From the NCBI GenBank assembly GCA_025363015.1, contig JANYEQ010000008.1:1-39406 (forward strand): a DNA stretch of 39,406 bases, in the 5' to 3' direction. The translations under genes and the position numbers were made by a program. The stretch is from Bacteroidota bacterium. Its GTDB lineage: Bacteria; Bacteroidota; Bacteroidia; B-17B0; Aurantibacillaceae. Within the stretch, counting starts at the first letter, position 1, and every line of letters starts with the position of its first letter. The notes under the pieces are model-generated. The model did not search any database. It saw only the letters and a list, made by a program, of their open reading frames with translations, and was not told the DNA's origin. Below, in pieces: positions 1-9,425 of the stretch.

Positions 1-437
1 TTAAAGATGGCAACCCTCACACTCTTTCTTTATACATGGTTAATATTCCTCACACCACACTATACAACCCTGCTATTAAAGCTGGTATTCCTGCAGGCAT
101 TAACACAGGTACAGTTAATTTTGGACCTTGTACTGCAGTTATGATAATACCAAAAGAGTTTAACGAAAATGGTAGCATTAAAATTTTTCCAAACCCAACT
201 AACGATATTTTAAATATTGAGTGTAAATTAGTAAGTGGAGCCTTAATAAATACGGCCACCATTCAACTCATAAATGCTTTAGGTCAAATTGTAAACGAAG
301 ATGCTATTGTATTTAAAAATAATATTGCTAGTATTGACACCAAAGCATTAGCAAACGGTGTATATTTTATTAGCCTTAAGCAAACCAATAGCCTTAAAGC
401 ATTAACACTTAGCAAACGATTTATCATTGCGCGTTAA
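1..437 (+). CDS. T9SS type A sorting domain protein, C-terminal fragment
   Basis: The reading frame is open to the left edge of the window, so only the last 144 residues of a larger secreted protein are present. The final ~85 residues are a T9SS type A sorting domain: it begins with KIFPNPTNDILNIE, has a central QLINALGQIV strand and ends with LANGVYFISL and a basic tail (KRFIIAR). By family knowledge this domain targets the protein through the outer membrane by the Por/T9SS machinery and is then cleaved, usually with attachment to surface lipopolysaccharide. The remaining upstream part (Asn, Gly and Thr rich) shows no domain I recognise, so the function of the mature protein is unknown. A methionine codon at 36 lies inside the frame but is not a credible start because the frame continues upstream without a stop. 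Confidence 0.85.
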   Translation, partial: KDGNPHTLSLYMVNIPHTTLYNPAIKAGIPAGINTGTVNFGPCTAVMIIPKEFNENGSIKIFPNPTNDILNIECKLVSGALINTATIQLINALGQIVNEDAIVFKNNIASIDTKALANGVYFISLKQTNSLKALTLSKRFIIAR

Positions 438-443
438 AACGAA

Positions 444-490
444 AGTTGACTAAAAAAGTTATTATTAGCTATTGATTTTTTTAGTTAGCT
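444..490 (+). terminator. possible terminator after the first T9SS gene
   Basis: ACTAAAAAA (449-457) pairs with TTTTTTAGT (477-485). The stem can be extended outward to about 14 bp if G-U pairs are allowed, and a T-rich run follows near 497-504. Position just behind a stop codon fits a terminator, but the stem is mostly A-T and the region is AT-rich, so chance is possible. Confidence 0.4.
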
Positions 491-598
491 AATGCTATAT
501 TTTTTTATTTTAATCGTAATTGTTCTATTATTTTTATGGCAATTAAAGCATCCAAAATATTTCAAAAAATACTGAGAGATTATTAACTTTGGTAAAAA

Positions 599-1543
599 TT
601 AAAAATCCGTTTGTAAATCAACAATCGTTTCTTTCCCACTTTCAACATCAAACGAAAATGTTTTTTCGTGAAAAACATTTTTAATAGCTTTTGTAACTGT
701 TATTACCGCTAAACCCGAAGGAACGTTTAGCAATTTATAAGTACCATTTGGCAACGATTTTACAGTTTCGCCATTGCAACTAACAGATGCATTTGCAACT
801 GGCCAACCCGATTGATCAAAAACTTTTCCAGTAACTGTTCCTTTTTTTATAGACTTTGGATTAACTAAAATTTTAAAAAAATCAATCGCAAAACCATCAC
901 CAATACTTGTTGTTCTGTCATCTATCATCAACTTTAAGGTATCTTTTTTAAAATCAGAAATCCTATCGGGTGTAATAAGAATTGTGATTAATTTTCCTAC
1001 TGGGCCCGTTTGGTCTATTAAATTAATTAGTTTTTCGGCAGGTGTATAACGTTTTTTATTTATATAAAATTCGAATTTGCTTTCAAAACTTTTTGCTTGA
1101 AAATCATCTATAAAAATTTGAACAACAACACTTTTAACTTTAGAAGTATCAATGCCTTTTAAGGGGATAGAAAATTCGAAATTGGTTTTGCCAAACGTTT
1201 TTTGTAAATATTCATAAGCTCCAGAATAGCCATCTCTGGCATTAGCTGGATCTTTATAACTTGTACCTAATAAAACAATATCAAAACCATTTATCTCAGT
1301 AGCGTCTTTACGTTCCATAGGATATTCATGGGTGCCGCTTACTTTACCTGAGAATGGATTAAAATTTTGATCCCAACCACAATCTAAATTATCAATGTCG
1401 CCATATCTAATCATATATTCTGCTTCGGGAGTATTTTTTAAAAATACATACCGTTTTTTCCAATCGCCGTTATCAACATCTGTTTGTGCTGTAGAAGCCA
1501 AATTTGTAATAAATACTAACGTAATAAATAGTTTTAATTTCAT
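599..1543 (-). CDS. secreted protein with CarboxypepD_reg-like C-terminal domain
   Basis: This 314-residue protein starts with a signal peptide (MKLKLFITLVFITNLASTAQ, predicted cleavage after about residue 19). Residues ~25-230 contain alternating hydrophobic strands and many aromatic and acidic residues and match no family I recognise. Residues ~236-314 look like a carboxypeptidase regulatory-like (transthyretin-type beta-sandwich) domain: GTVTGKVFDQSGWPVANASV, then LPNGTYKLLNVPSGLAVITV. Such domains are structural modules of Bacteroidota envelope proteins. There is no T9SS tail and no lipobox, so it is probably periplasmic or exported. It lies 43 bp downstream of the methyltransferase/glycosyltransferase gene on the same strand and may be co-transcribed with it. 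The first domain's function is unknown. Confidence 0.75.
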   Translation of the reverse strand: MKLKLFITLVFITNLASTAQTDVDNGDWKKRYVFLKNTPEAEYMIRYGDIDNLDCGWDQNFNPFSGKVSGTHEYPMERKDATEINGFDIVLLGTSYKDPANARDGYSGAYEYLQKTFGKTNFEFSIPLKGIDTSKVKSVVVQIFIDDFQAKSFESKFEFYINKKRYTPAEKLINLIDQTGPVGKLITILITPDRISDFKKDTLKLMIDDRTTSIGDGFAIDFFKILVNPKSIKKGTVTGKVFDQSGWPVANASVSCNGETVKSLPNGTYKLLNVPSGLAVITVTKAIKNVFHEKTFSFDVESGKETIVDLQTDF

Positions 1544-1586
1544 AATAAAGTGTTAAAAAATTACATTAAAAATAGTAAAAAAATAT

Positions 1587-3020
1587 TTAAATAAACTTAC
1601 ACTTTCGGCTGGCAAAAGCACACATACGTAATAAAATTACACCGTGTTTAAAGCGCGAAATATTGGTAGTGCCATAGGTTCGTTCTTTATAACGAATAGG
1701 TACTTCTACAATTTTTAAATTTAATTTATGGGCTCCAAACAGTAAATCAAAATCGCCAAAGGGATCAAATTCGCCAAAATACGTTCGGTTTTTAATGAGT
1801 TTTAAATAATCTTTTCTAAACATTACTTTAGTGCCACAAAGGGTATCTTTAAAACGTTGATCTAATAACCATGTAAACGCCCAACTAAAAAAATGATTGC
1901 CTAAATAATTTAAAAAACGCATAGCTTCTTTATCCATTGGGTAAACTAAGCGCGTACCATTTATAAAATCGCCTTTACCACTGGCAATAGCATTGTAAAA
2001 TTTAGATAAATCTTCGGGTGGCACTGTTAAATCAGCATCTAAAATCATTAAAATATCGCCAGTAGCCATTTTGTATCCTTCGCGTACAGCATCACCTTTA
2101 CCTTTACCTTTTTGTTGCCCAATTTTTATATTGTGCGTAGTGGCATACTTTTTTTGTATTTCTTGTATTTTTTTCCAAGTATCATCGGTACTATTTCCTT
2201 CAATAAATATAATTTCGATATCCTTGCCAAAGTTGGGTAAGCGTGTAATGGCATTTTCAATATTACCACTTTCGTTACGGGCAGGTATTACAATAGTGGT
2301 AGAGTATTTTGTTAAATAATTTTGCTCGTTACTTTCGGGCAAAGGCTTAGCAAAGCTGTAAATGTTTAAACTAAAAAAACGAAAGAATGGAAACTTAGCT
2401 AAGTATTTATTAAAAATAAAAGATAAAATAGGAAAGAAGAAGGGGAAAATTAAACGTTTGCTATTGCGATAAACATCAAAGCCACTAATCGTTAAAAGGT
2501 TATTTATATCGCGTGTACTTAACCAATTTTGAGTGGGAGTTTTTTGTTTAATACCCAATAATTCGGCAAACTTAATGGCAGGTTCCCAAAACGAATTATA
2601 AAATTGTACAATTACTTTTGTGTTGGGATGGCAGCATTTTTTAACCTGTTCAAACACATTTTGTATATCATCTACAAAACCAATTAAGTTACTAATAATA
2701 ATTAAATCAAATTTTTCGTTTAACGTTATGGTATTTGCATCCATTACAAAAAACTCGCTATTGCTTTCTTTATGCTTTTCTTTTGCCCAGGCAATGTATT
2801 CTTCGCTAAAGTCAATACCCACTTTTCTGTTACCATTAACATTGGCCAACAAATTACCATTGCCACAACCAACTTCTAGTACCGAACTATCAGCATGCGA
2901 AAAGTAGTTGCAATAATTGGTAATTTCGTTCCAATAATAATTAGCAAAACGGCGTTGATTACGTTTTTTTGCTAAGGCATTAAAATATGATAACTTACTG
3001 GTTTGTAACATTTTTTTCAA
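1587..3020 (-). CDS. fused SAM methyltransferase / GT2 glycosyltransferase
   Basis: One 477-residue chain carries two enzymes. Residues ~10-200 are a class I SAM-dependent methyltransferase with motif I VLEVGCGNGNL (47-57) and the acidic end of strand 2 in VGIDFSEEY. Residues ~240-477 are a GT-A family 2 glycosyltransferase of the polyprenyl-phosphate sugar synthase type: IVIPARNESGNI, IFIEGNSTDDT, then DADLTVPPEDL with the metal-binding D328-A-D330, and FGDFDLLFG near the acceptor site. A hydrophobic stretch around 190-215 may touch the membrane. Sugar and methyl acceptors are unknown; transfer to undecaprenyl phosphate for envelope glycans or protein glycosylation is an inference. The frame is continuous through the junction, so this is not a visible frameshift artefact. 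It is divergent from the GAPDH gene. Confidence 0.85.
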   Translation of the reverse strand: MKKMLQTSKLSYFNALAKKRNQRRFANYYWNEITNYCNYFSHADSSVLEVGCGNGNLLANVNGNRKVGIDFSEEYIAWAKEKHKESNSEFFVMDANTITLNEKFDLIIISNLIGFVDDIQNVFEQVKKCCHPNTKVIVQFYNSFWEPAIKFAELLGIKQKTPTQNWLSTRDINNLLTISGFDVYRNSKRLIFPFFFPILSFIFNKYLAKFPFFRFFSLNIYSFAKPLPESNEQNYLTKYSTTIVIPARNESGNIENAITRLPNFGKDIEIIFIEGNSTDDTWKKIQEIQKKYATTHNIKIGQQKGKGKGDAVREGYKMATGDILMILDADLTVPPEDLSKFYNAIASGKGDFINGTRLVYPMDKEAMRFLNYLGNHFFSWAFTWLLDQRFKDTLCGTKVMFRKDYLKLIKNRTYFGEFDPFGDFDLLFGAHKLNLKIVEVPIRYKERTYGTTNISRFKHGVILLRMCAFASRKCKFI

Positions 3021-3203
3021 TGGGCAAAAATAGGCTTTACAAGTGGCTTTAACAAATTATACTAAAGTGCTTTACAATTTGTTTGGCACTCATCTTATAA
3101 AAGAAAGATAGCCCACAATTTATAAACAAATACCTTTTACTTTATTAACAAACCTACGCTAAATGTATTGATTTGCTAACTTCGCCAAAAATAAATTTAC
3201 ACC

Positions 3204-4667
3204 ATGCAAAATTTAAATAAAGTAAATGCCGATTACCAAACGCAGTTAAATGATTGGATAGAACAAGAAAAAGCAGCTATTGATTTAATTAGTGCCGTTG
3301 GTAAATTATGGTACGAAAAATCTATCGAACTTATTTTGTTTCGTAACCAGTTGGTAGATAGAAGCGCAAGCGAAATAATGAACCTTCATTTATACGCAAA
3401 AAACATTGTAAAAAAACCAATTACCATTTACGATTCAGTAGCCTTAGCCAACGAAATTTTAAACTCAAACATTGGCGCGGGCCGTATTGATATTGGCAAA
3501 TTAGCTTTTGAATGGCTACAGGAAAAAGAGGTGTATAAAACAATGACTACTTTTATTACCACCAAATTAAAAGATTTAATTGATAATAATAACCCCGTAA
3601 CGCCTAAAGATGTTGTATTATTTGGCTTTGGTCGAATTGGGCGTTTAGCTGCTCGCGAAATTATTACCCTTGCTGGTAAAGGCGAACAACTTCGCTTACG
3701 CGCCATTGTTACACGTGGTAATAGCAACGAAGAAATTGTAAAACGTGCCGATTTATTACGTACCGATTCGGTACACGGCCCATTCCCTGGCACTGTTATT
3801 GAAGATTTAGAAAATAAAACTTTAATTATTAACGGCCATACTGTACACATGATTGACAGTAAAAATCCAGAAGATGTAGATTATGAAGCCTACGGCATTA
3901 CCAATGCCTTACTAATTGATAATACTGGCGTATTTAGAGACGATGTAGAATTAAGCCGACACCTTAAAGCTAAAGGCATTGATAAAGTATTATTAACCGC
4001 CCCAGCCAAAGGCAATGTGCCAAATGTAGTGCACGGTGTTAACCACGAAACGGTTGATTTAAAAACACAAAAAATATTTTCGGCAGCAAGTTGTACTACT
4101 AATGCTATTATGCCAATTTTATATGTAATTGATAAAGAATTAGGCATAGAAAAAGGACATATAGAAACCGTACACTCATACACTAACGACCAAAACTTAT
4201 TAGATAACTACCATAAAAAATACCGTAGGGGGCGTAGTGCCGCTTTAAATATGGTAATTACTGAAACAGGTGCCGAAAGCGCTTTAAAAAAGGTGTTACC
4301 TCATTTGGCTGGAAAATTTACTGCTAACTCGGTGCGAGTACCCACCCCAAACGTAAGCTTAGCCATCTTAAACTTAAATATTAATAAAGAAGTAACACGC
4401 GACGAGGTAAACGAAATTATACGTAAATATGCCTTAGAAGGGAAATTGGTAGAACAAATACAATACTCGTTTAGTAACGAGCTAGTAAGTACCGATGTAA
4501 TTGGCAACCCTTGCCCAAGTGTGTTTGATAGCCAAGCCACCATTATTTCGCCCGATAAAAAAACAATTATATTATACGTTTGGTACGATAACGAGTATGG
4601 CTACACCCGCCAAGTAATACGCTTTAGCAAACACATTAGCGAAGTACGTAGGCCAGTATATTATTAA
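3204..4667 (+). CDS. gap: glyceraldehyde-3-phosphate dehydrogenase, long form
   Basis: The enzyme interconverts glyceraldehyde 3-phosphate and 1,3-bisphosphoglycerate with NAD(P) and phosphate in the cytoplasm. At 487 residues it is about 150 longer than classical GAPDH. The extra part is an N-terminal extension of about 130 residues with predicted helices (LNDWIEQEKAAIDLISAVGK). The Rossmann motif VLFGFGRIGRLAA begins near residue 137. The catalytic cysteine is C297 in SAASCTTNAI, where the usual second Cys or following motif residue is Ala, and the catalytic His is H324 in VHSYTNDQ. The conserved C-terminal WYDNEYGYTRQV is present. A long GAPDH class is known in Bacteroidota and some proteobacteria; whether it works in glycolysis or gluconeogenesis cannot be read here. 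A near-consensus promoter box, TAACTTCG at 3177-3184, precedes the ATG by 19 bases. Confidence 0.95.
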   Translation: MQNLNKVNADYQTQLNDWIEQEKAAIDLISAVGKLWYEKSIELILFRNQLVDRSASEIMNLHLYAKNIVKKPITIYDSVALANEILNSNIGAGRIDIGKLAFEWLQEKEVYKTMTTFITTKLKDLIDNNNPVTPKDVVLFGFGRIGRLAAREIITLAGKGEQLRLRAIVTRGNSNEEIVKRADLLRTDSVHGPFPGTVIEDLENKTLIINGHTVHMIDSKNPEDVDYEAYGITNALLIDNTGVFRDDVELSRHLKAKGIDKVLLTAPAKGNVPNVVHGVNHETVDLKTQKIFSAASCTTNAIMPILYVIDKELGIEKGHIETVHSYTNDQNLLDNYHKKYRRGRSAALNMVITETGAESALKKVLPHLAGKFTANSVRVPTPNVSLAILNLNINKEVTRDEVNEIIRKYALEGKLVEQIQYSFSNELVSTDVIGNPCPSVFDSQATIISPDKKTIILYVWYDNEYGYTRQVIRFSKHISEVRRPVYY

Positions 4668-4894
4668 ACAACTTTAAACTATAAAAGCCACTGTTACGTT
4701 ATTTCTTAAATAAGAATTAGTAATTATAAAGTTGGTATAAAAATAGAAAGTGATACATGTTTTGCCCTTATTGAACATCAAAAAAATATATTTATAAAAA
4801 AATATTAATTATATTAATACTAAAAACTTCTAGTACATGTTTTTAATAAAGGTATAAAGCAAGCTAAAATCCTTCTGTATACTATTAGCCAAAG

Positions 4895-5503
4895 CTACAA
4901 AACAATCGTTCTAAACGTTAAATTTACTCTTGCTGTTGTAATTAATTTTGTGGGCGGTAGTTTATGAAGCCAATGTGTTTGCGTTTCGTCTTTCATCATT
5001 AATAAACTTCCGTGTTCGAGAATTAACGAAACCGTTTCTTTAGTTTGTTTATGTTTAAAAACAAATTTTCGCTCTGCTCCAAAACTTAACGATGCTATTG
5101 CACCATTCTTTTTCAAATCTTTTTCTGCATCACAATGCCAAGCCATTCCTTCATCTCCACTGTGGTAAAGGTTTAGTAAACAACTATTAAATTTCTCTCC
5201 TGTTTGTTTTTCAATTAAAGTTTTTAGTTCTAACAATTCTTTTGTCCAATGCAAGGCTTGTTTAGTGATGTTTGAATAAGTGTACTCCAATTTATTATCG
5301 CCATACCAAGCTACCTTTCGTTTTGTAATAATATGCTTTCCAAAAATAAACACTTCATCATTTTTCCATTCAATTGTGTTAAGCAAGCTGTTTAAATACC
5401 TATTTGCTTGTGAATGCGTAACTAGTTTGCCGTAATAATTTACTGTTCCATCCTTTGGTAATAAATTTTTTACTAAGTCTATTTCATCACTAAATAAATT
5501 CAT
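4895..5503 (-). CDS. alkB: AlkB-family 2-oxoglutarate dioxygenase (ALKBH2/3-like)
   Basis: This is a 202-residue Fe(II)/2-oxoglutarate dioxygenase, the family that oxidatively removes methyl groups such as 1-methyladenine and 3-methylcytosine from DNA or RNA. The iron ligands are visible: H123-x-D125 in AWHCDAEKDL and the distal His H180 in THWLHKLPPT. The 2-oxoglutarate-binding arginine block RVNLTFR follows close to the C-terminus. The HWLHKLP...RVNLTFR arrangement resembles animal ALKBH2/3 more than E. coli AlkB. YGDNKLEYTYSN fits the nucleotide-recognition lid. It is transcribed divergently from the AsmA-like gene. AlkD, a second alkylation-repair enzyme, lies about 3 kb away, but the two genes are not in an operon. 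Confidence 0.92.
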   Translation of the reverse strand: MNLFSDEIDLVKNLLPKDGTVNYYGKLVTHSQANRYLNSLLNTIEWKNDEVFIFGKHIITKRKVAWYGDNKLEYTYSNITKQALHWTKELLELKTLIEKQTGEKFNSCLLNLYHSGDEGMAWHCDAEKDLKKNGAIASLSFGAERKFVFKHKQTKETVSLILEHGSLLMMKDETQTHWLHKLPPTKLITTARVNLTFRTIVL

Positions 5504-5715
5504 TTTTTATTTTAGATATTTACTTTCAAACCATATTTAAAAAGTTTAAAATTGTGCTGACAACAACAGTTGCTGTTATTAGATATTTTTATCTAATTTA
5601 ATTTCTACTGATGTTTTACTATTTTTTATTACTAAAACCCTAAACAAATATAAATCAAATAGTACAAACAGCTATTAAAAAATCTTACTATCTTTAATGC
5701 TTTAAAACAAAAACT

Positions 5716-8553
5716 ATGTCAAACCCAAAACCTAAAAAATCATTAATCCGTCGTATTTTAAAATGGAGCGGTATTTCGCTTTTATTAATTATTGTATTGC
5801 TAGTTGCTGCACCCTTTTTGTTTAAAGATAAAATTGTAGCCATTGTAAAAGAGCAAGCAAATAATAACCTAAATGCAACCGTTAATTTTGGTGAGTTTGA
5901 TTTAAGCATCTTCTCTTCCTTTCCCAATTTTAAATTTAAAATTAACAACATAAGCGTAGTGGGTATTAACGATTTTGCAGGCGATACCCTTGCCTTTATT
6001 AACCAATTAAGTGCTAATATTAATTTAAAAAGTGTTATTAGCGGCGGACCTTATGGCATTAACTCTTTAGTAATTGATAAGCCTCGTATTTTTGTAACTG
6101 TATTACCTAATGGCAAAGCCAGTTGGGATATTGCTAAAGCAGATACTGCCGCCAAAACGCCAACAGACACTAGTAAATCTGCCCCTACAAAATTTGCCAT
6201 CAAATTAAAAGAGTTTAAAATTAACCAAGCCTATATTGTGTACGATGATAAAAAAGGTGGCATGTATGGTAAGTTAGATAATTTAAATTACGAACTAAAA
6301 GGCGATTTTACACAAGATAATTTTTTACTAAACAATGTGTTAGACATTGCACAAACAACCTTTAAAATGAGTGGCATAAATTACTTAAACCAAACACACA
6401 TTAAGCTAAAAGCCGATGTAGATATGGATATGCCAAACATGAAATTTACCTTTAAAGAAAACGAATTTAGCCTTAACGATTTAAGCTTAGGCTTTGATGG
6501 CTTTGTACAAATGCCCGATACCAATATTAAAATGGATATTACCTTTAAAGCCAAACAAACCGAGTTTAAATCCATCCTATCATTAATACCAAGTGTGTAT
6601 AGCAAAAGCTTTGCCGATGTAAAAACATCTGGCAAACTAGCATTAGATGGCTTTGCAAAGGGCACCTATAACGCCTCGCAATTACCCGCCTTTGGTGTTA
6701 ATTTAAGTATAAATGATGCCATGTTTAAATACCCAATTTTACCAAAATCGGTTAATAATATTAATGTAGATGTGCATGTAAATAACCCTATTGGCGTGTT
6801 AGATGCTACTACCATTGATGTAAATAAATTTCATGTAGAGTTAGCTGGCAACCCAATTGATTTAACAGCACACGTTAAAACACCAATTTCGGATGCTGGC
6901 TTAATTGCCGAGTTAAAAGGGATGATTGATTTAAGTTCAGTAAAAGAATTTATTCCTTTAGAAAAAACCGACGATTTAAGCGGTATTATTAAAACAGATA
7001 TTAGCATAGCCGGGCATTTAAGTGCCCTCGAGAAAAAAGATTTTGATAAGTTTAAAGCAACCGGCTTTTTAGAAATTGATAAAGTAAATTACAAATCCGC
7101 CACCCTACCTTACCAAGTACAATTAAATACTATGGTGTTAAATTTTACCACTCAGTATGTAGAGTTAAAAACCTTTGATGCTAAATTAGGTAAAAGCGAT
7201 ATTAATGCCAGCGGTAAAATTGATAATTTATTACAGTACATATTTAAAGCCGATTTAATAAAAGGCTCGTTTGCCATTAATAGTAATTTAATGGATTTAA
7301 ACGAACTAATGAGTTCTACAACAAGTGGCACCCTGAGCGGAGTCGAAGGAAAAACTACTACAGCTACGCCTACCTCTACTGCCAGTACTGCTGTTGCAGC
7401 CGTTCCTGCTAATATCGATTTTAATTTAGATGCCAAAATAGGTAAGGTAATATATACCAATTTAGTATTAGAAAACATGGTAGGTAACATTGTAGTGCGC
7501 AATCAAAAGGTAGATATGACGAACCTAAAAATGAATACCATGCAAGGTGCATTAACCATTAATGGCTTTTATGAAACCTCTAATATTAAAAAGCCAACCA
7601 TTGGTTTAAACTTAAATGTAGATAATTTTGATATCCAAGAAACCTTTAAATCATTTAATACCGTTCAAAAAATTGCACCTGTTGGGCAATATGCAAAGGG
7701 TAAATTTTCAGCGAGTTTACAAAATTTTAATACTAGCCTAAACGACAAAATGGAACCCGATTTAAATGCCGTAAAAGCAAACGGTGTATTTAAAACGGCC
7801 AATGTTAACGTTGGAGGCTTTCCACCTTTTGTAAAATTAGGCGAAGCTTTAAAAATAGAACAACTTAAAAATGTAGAGGTTACTAACCTTACTGTTAATT
7901 ATCAAATTATAGATGGCAGAGTGGTAATGGCACCTTTTGATACTAAAATAAGTAATGTGCCAACCAACATAAGTGGTAGCACTGGCTTCGACCAAACTAT
8001 AGATTACAAATGGAAAATGCAAATACCAAAAGCTATGTTTGGAAGCGCGGCCACCTCAGCCCTTACCGGTTTATTGGCACAGGCAAATTCAGCAGCGGGT
8101 ACTAATTTAACAGTAGGAGATAAAATAAATGTAACGGCTTTATTTGGTGGCACAACTACAAAACCTGTAATTAAAACCAGTTTAAAAGACGATGCTAAAA
8201 GCGCAGTAGCAACTGTAACTACCCAAGTAGTAAATAATGCTATTGATAAAGCAAATGCCGAAGCACAAAAAATATTAGACGACGCAAAAGCACAATGTGA
8301 AAAACAAAAAGCCGAAGCACAAGCCAACGCCGATAAAACAAAACAAGATGAATATGCTCAAGCCGATGCTTTAATAGAGCAAGCCAGCAACCCAATAGCT
8401 AAAATTGCTGCTAAAAAAGCGGCAGAAGTTGCTAAGAAAAAAGTAGATGAAAAAGTGCAAAAAATAATTAACGATGCCGATGCAAAATGCATAAAATCAT
8501 TAGAAGAGGCTAAGCTAAAAGCCGACGCTAAAGCCGCAGAAAATAAAAAGTAG
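5716..8553 (+). CDS. AsmA-like envelope protein with coiled-coil tail
   Basis: The 945-residue protein has a short basic N-terminus and one membrane helix at ~17-37 (SGISLLLIIVLLVAAPFLF), followed by a long beta-rich region typical of the AsmA/DUF748 group (FGEFDLSIFSSFPNFKFKI, IDKPRIFVTVLPNGKASWDI near the start). These proteins are anchored in the inner membrane and, from work on E. coli AsmA-like proteins such as TamB and YhdP, are thought to form hydrophobic grooves that carry phospholipids toward the outer membrane. Residues ~830-945 are an Ala/Lys/Glu/Gln-rich stretch likely to form a long helix or coiled coil. A Thr/Ser/Ala linker at ~535-565 contains the in-frame LSGVE palindromic element (7331-7349). 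TATCTTTA at 5689-5696 is a near-consensus promoter box. Confidence 0.88.
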   Translation: MSNPKPKKSLIRRILKWSGISLLLIIVLLVAAPFLFKDKIVAIVKEQANNNLNATVNFGEFDLSIFSSFPNFKFKINNISVVGINDFAGDTLAFINQLSANINLKSVISGGPYGINSLVIDKPRIFVTVLPNGKASWDIAKADTAAKTPTDTSKSAPTKFAIKLKEFKINQAYIVYDDKKGGMYGKLDNLNYELKGDFTQDNFLLNNVLDIAQTTFKMSGINYLNQTHIKLKADVDMDMPNMKFTFKENEFSLNDLSLGFDGFVQMPDTNIKMDITFKAKQTEFKSILSLIPSVYSKSFADVKTSGKLALDGFAKGTYNASQLPAFGVNLSINDAMFKYPILPKSVNNINVDVHVNNPIGVLDATTIDVNKFHVELAGNPIDLTAHVKTPISDAGLIAELKGMIDLSSVKEFIPLEKTDDLSGIIKTDISIAGHLSALEKKDFDKFKATGFLEIDKVNYKSATLPYQVQLNTMVLNFTTQYVELKTFDAKLGKSDINASGKIDNLLQYIFKADLIKGSFAINSNLMDLNELMSSTTSGTLSGVEGKTTTATPTSTASTAVAAVPANIDFNLDAKIGKVIYTNLVLENMVGNIVVRNQKVDMTNLKMNTMQGALTINGFYETSNIKKPTIGLNLNVDNFDIQETFKSFNTVQKIAPVGQYAKGKFSASLQNFNTSLNDKMEPDLNAVKANGVFKTANVNVGGFPPFVKLGEALKIEQLKNVEVTNLTVNYQIIDGRVVMAPFDTKISNVPTNISGSTGFDQTIDYKWKMQIPKAMFGSAATSALTGLLAQANSAAGTNLTVGDKINVTALFGGTTTKPVIKTSLKDDAKSAVATVTTQVVNNAIDKANAEAQKILDDAKAQCEKQKAEAQANADKTKQDEYAQADALIEQASNPIAKIAAKKAAEVAKKKVDEKVQKIINDADAKCIKSLEEAKLKADAKAAENKK
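7331..7349 (+). repeat. LSGVE palindromic element, copy 1
   Basis: The core AGCGGAGTCGAA (7336-7347) is flanked by CCT on the left and AGG on the right, which can pair around the core with a G-A mismatch next to it. It is read in frame as L-S-G-V-E inside a low-complexity linker of the AsmA-like protein. The same core occurs in the same frame in mutS at 37191-37202. Confidence 0.7.
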
Positions 8554-8688
8554 TTTAATAGTAGCAAGTCGATAATACAGATTGTAAATGATAGAATAAA
8601 TAATGCACTAAATCTTAATTATCAACGTCTGTTATTGAGCCTGTTGAAACATAAGCGTTCCGTTTTTCTTGTAAAATTAATACCTAAA

Positions 8689-9348
8689 ATGAACGATTTA
8701 CAAAAAGCACTAGCTCTGCTTCATCAAAAAAGTAACAAAGCTGTAATTGCTGGTCAGCAACGTTTTGGTATTAATACACAATATTCCATAGGAGTAAAAA
8801 TTCCTGATATTAGAGCCATTGCAAAACTATACAAAAACAACCATACGTTGGCCTTACAATTTTGGGAAACAAACATTCACGAAGCACGTATTTTAGCCGC
8901 CATTATTGACGATCCTACAAAAGCTACAAAAGCACAGGTAAAACAATGGATTAACGATTTAAATTCGTGGGATGTATGTGACGGTTTGTGTGGTAATTTA
9001 TTGATAAACATTCCGTGGGTTTATGCTAATTTAGAAACTTACTGCAAAAGTAAGCCTGAGTATGTTAAACGCACTGGTTTTGTATTAATGGCTTATAGCG
9101 CTGTACACCACAAACAAAAAACCAATAACGACATTGAAAGTTACTACCCACTTATATTAAAATATGCTAATGATGAGCGTAACTTTGTAAAAAAAGCCGT
9201 TAGTTGGGCCTTGCGCCAAATTGGTAAACGTAATATAGAATTAAAAAAATCGGCTTTAAAAGTTGCTCAACAGTTATTACATCAAAATACAAAAGCTACT
9301 ATATGGATTGCAAAAGATGTAATTAAAGAGCTAAAAAAAGTATCTTAA
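8689..9348 (+). CDS. DNA alkylation repair protein, AlkD-like glycosylase
   Basis: The 219-residue protein belongs to the AlkD group of HEAT-like-repeat DNA glycosylases, which excise bulky or cationic alkylpurines (3-methyladenine, 7-methylguanine) without base flipping. Family hallmarks are the QRFGINTQYSIGVKIPDIR start, WDVCDGLCGNL, which carries the Asp/Trp pair of the active site, KRTGFVLMAY, and FVKKAVSWALRQIGKRN. I start it at the ATG at 8689, because the frame upstream to 8635 opens only with TTG and encodes an 18-residue basic extension not typical of the family. It converges with the citrate synthase gene across a strong bidirectional terminator. Confidence 0.9.
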   Translation: MNDLQKALALLHQKSNKAVIAGQQRFGINTQYSIGVKIPDIRAIAKLYKNNHTLALQFWETNIHEARILAAIIDDPTKATKAQVKQWINDLNSWDVCDGLCGNLLINIPWVYANLETYCKSKPEYVKRTGFVLMAYSAVHHKQKTNNDIESYYPLILKYANDERNFVKKAVSWALRQIGKRNIELKKSALKVAQQLLHQNTKATIWIAKDVIKELKKVS

Positions 9349-9374
9349 AAAACAACCTATAACTTGTTTAATAA

Positions 9375-9406
9375 AAAACCCAAATTAGTAAACTAATTTG
9401 GGTTTT
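9375..9406. terminator. bidirectional intrinsic terminator
   Basis: A 15-bp perfect inverted repeat (9375-9389 with 9392-9406) has the core CCCAAATTAGT and is flanked by A-runs on the left and T-runs on the right. It sits between the convergent alkD-like and citrate synthase stop codons, so it can terminate both. Confidence 0.9.
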
Positions 9407-9425
9407 ATTGTTTTTATATAAAAAA

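Noticed and set aside
1587-3020. Fusion produced by a frameshift or assembly error
   Set aside because: The frame is open across both domains with a normal linker and no internal stop.
4668-4894. Possible RNA gene in the gap after gap
   Set aside because: The sequence is AT-rich without a tRNA-like fold or stable stem; TACATGTTT appears twice but with no supporting structure.
8635-8688. Upstream TTG-initiated extension of the AlkD-like gene
   Set aside because: It adds 18 basic residues absent from the family; the ATG at 8689 gives the normal length and N-terminus.
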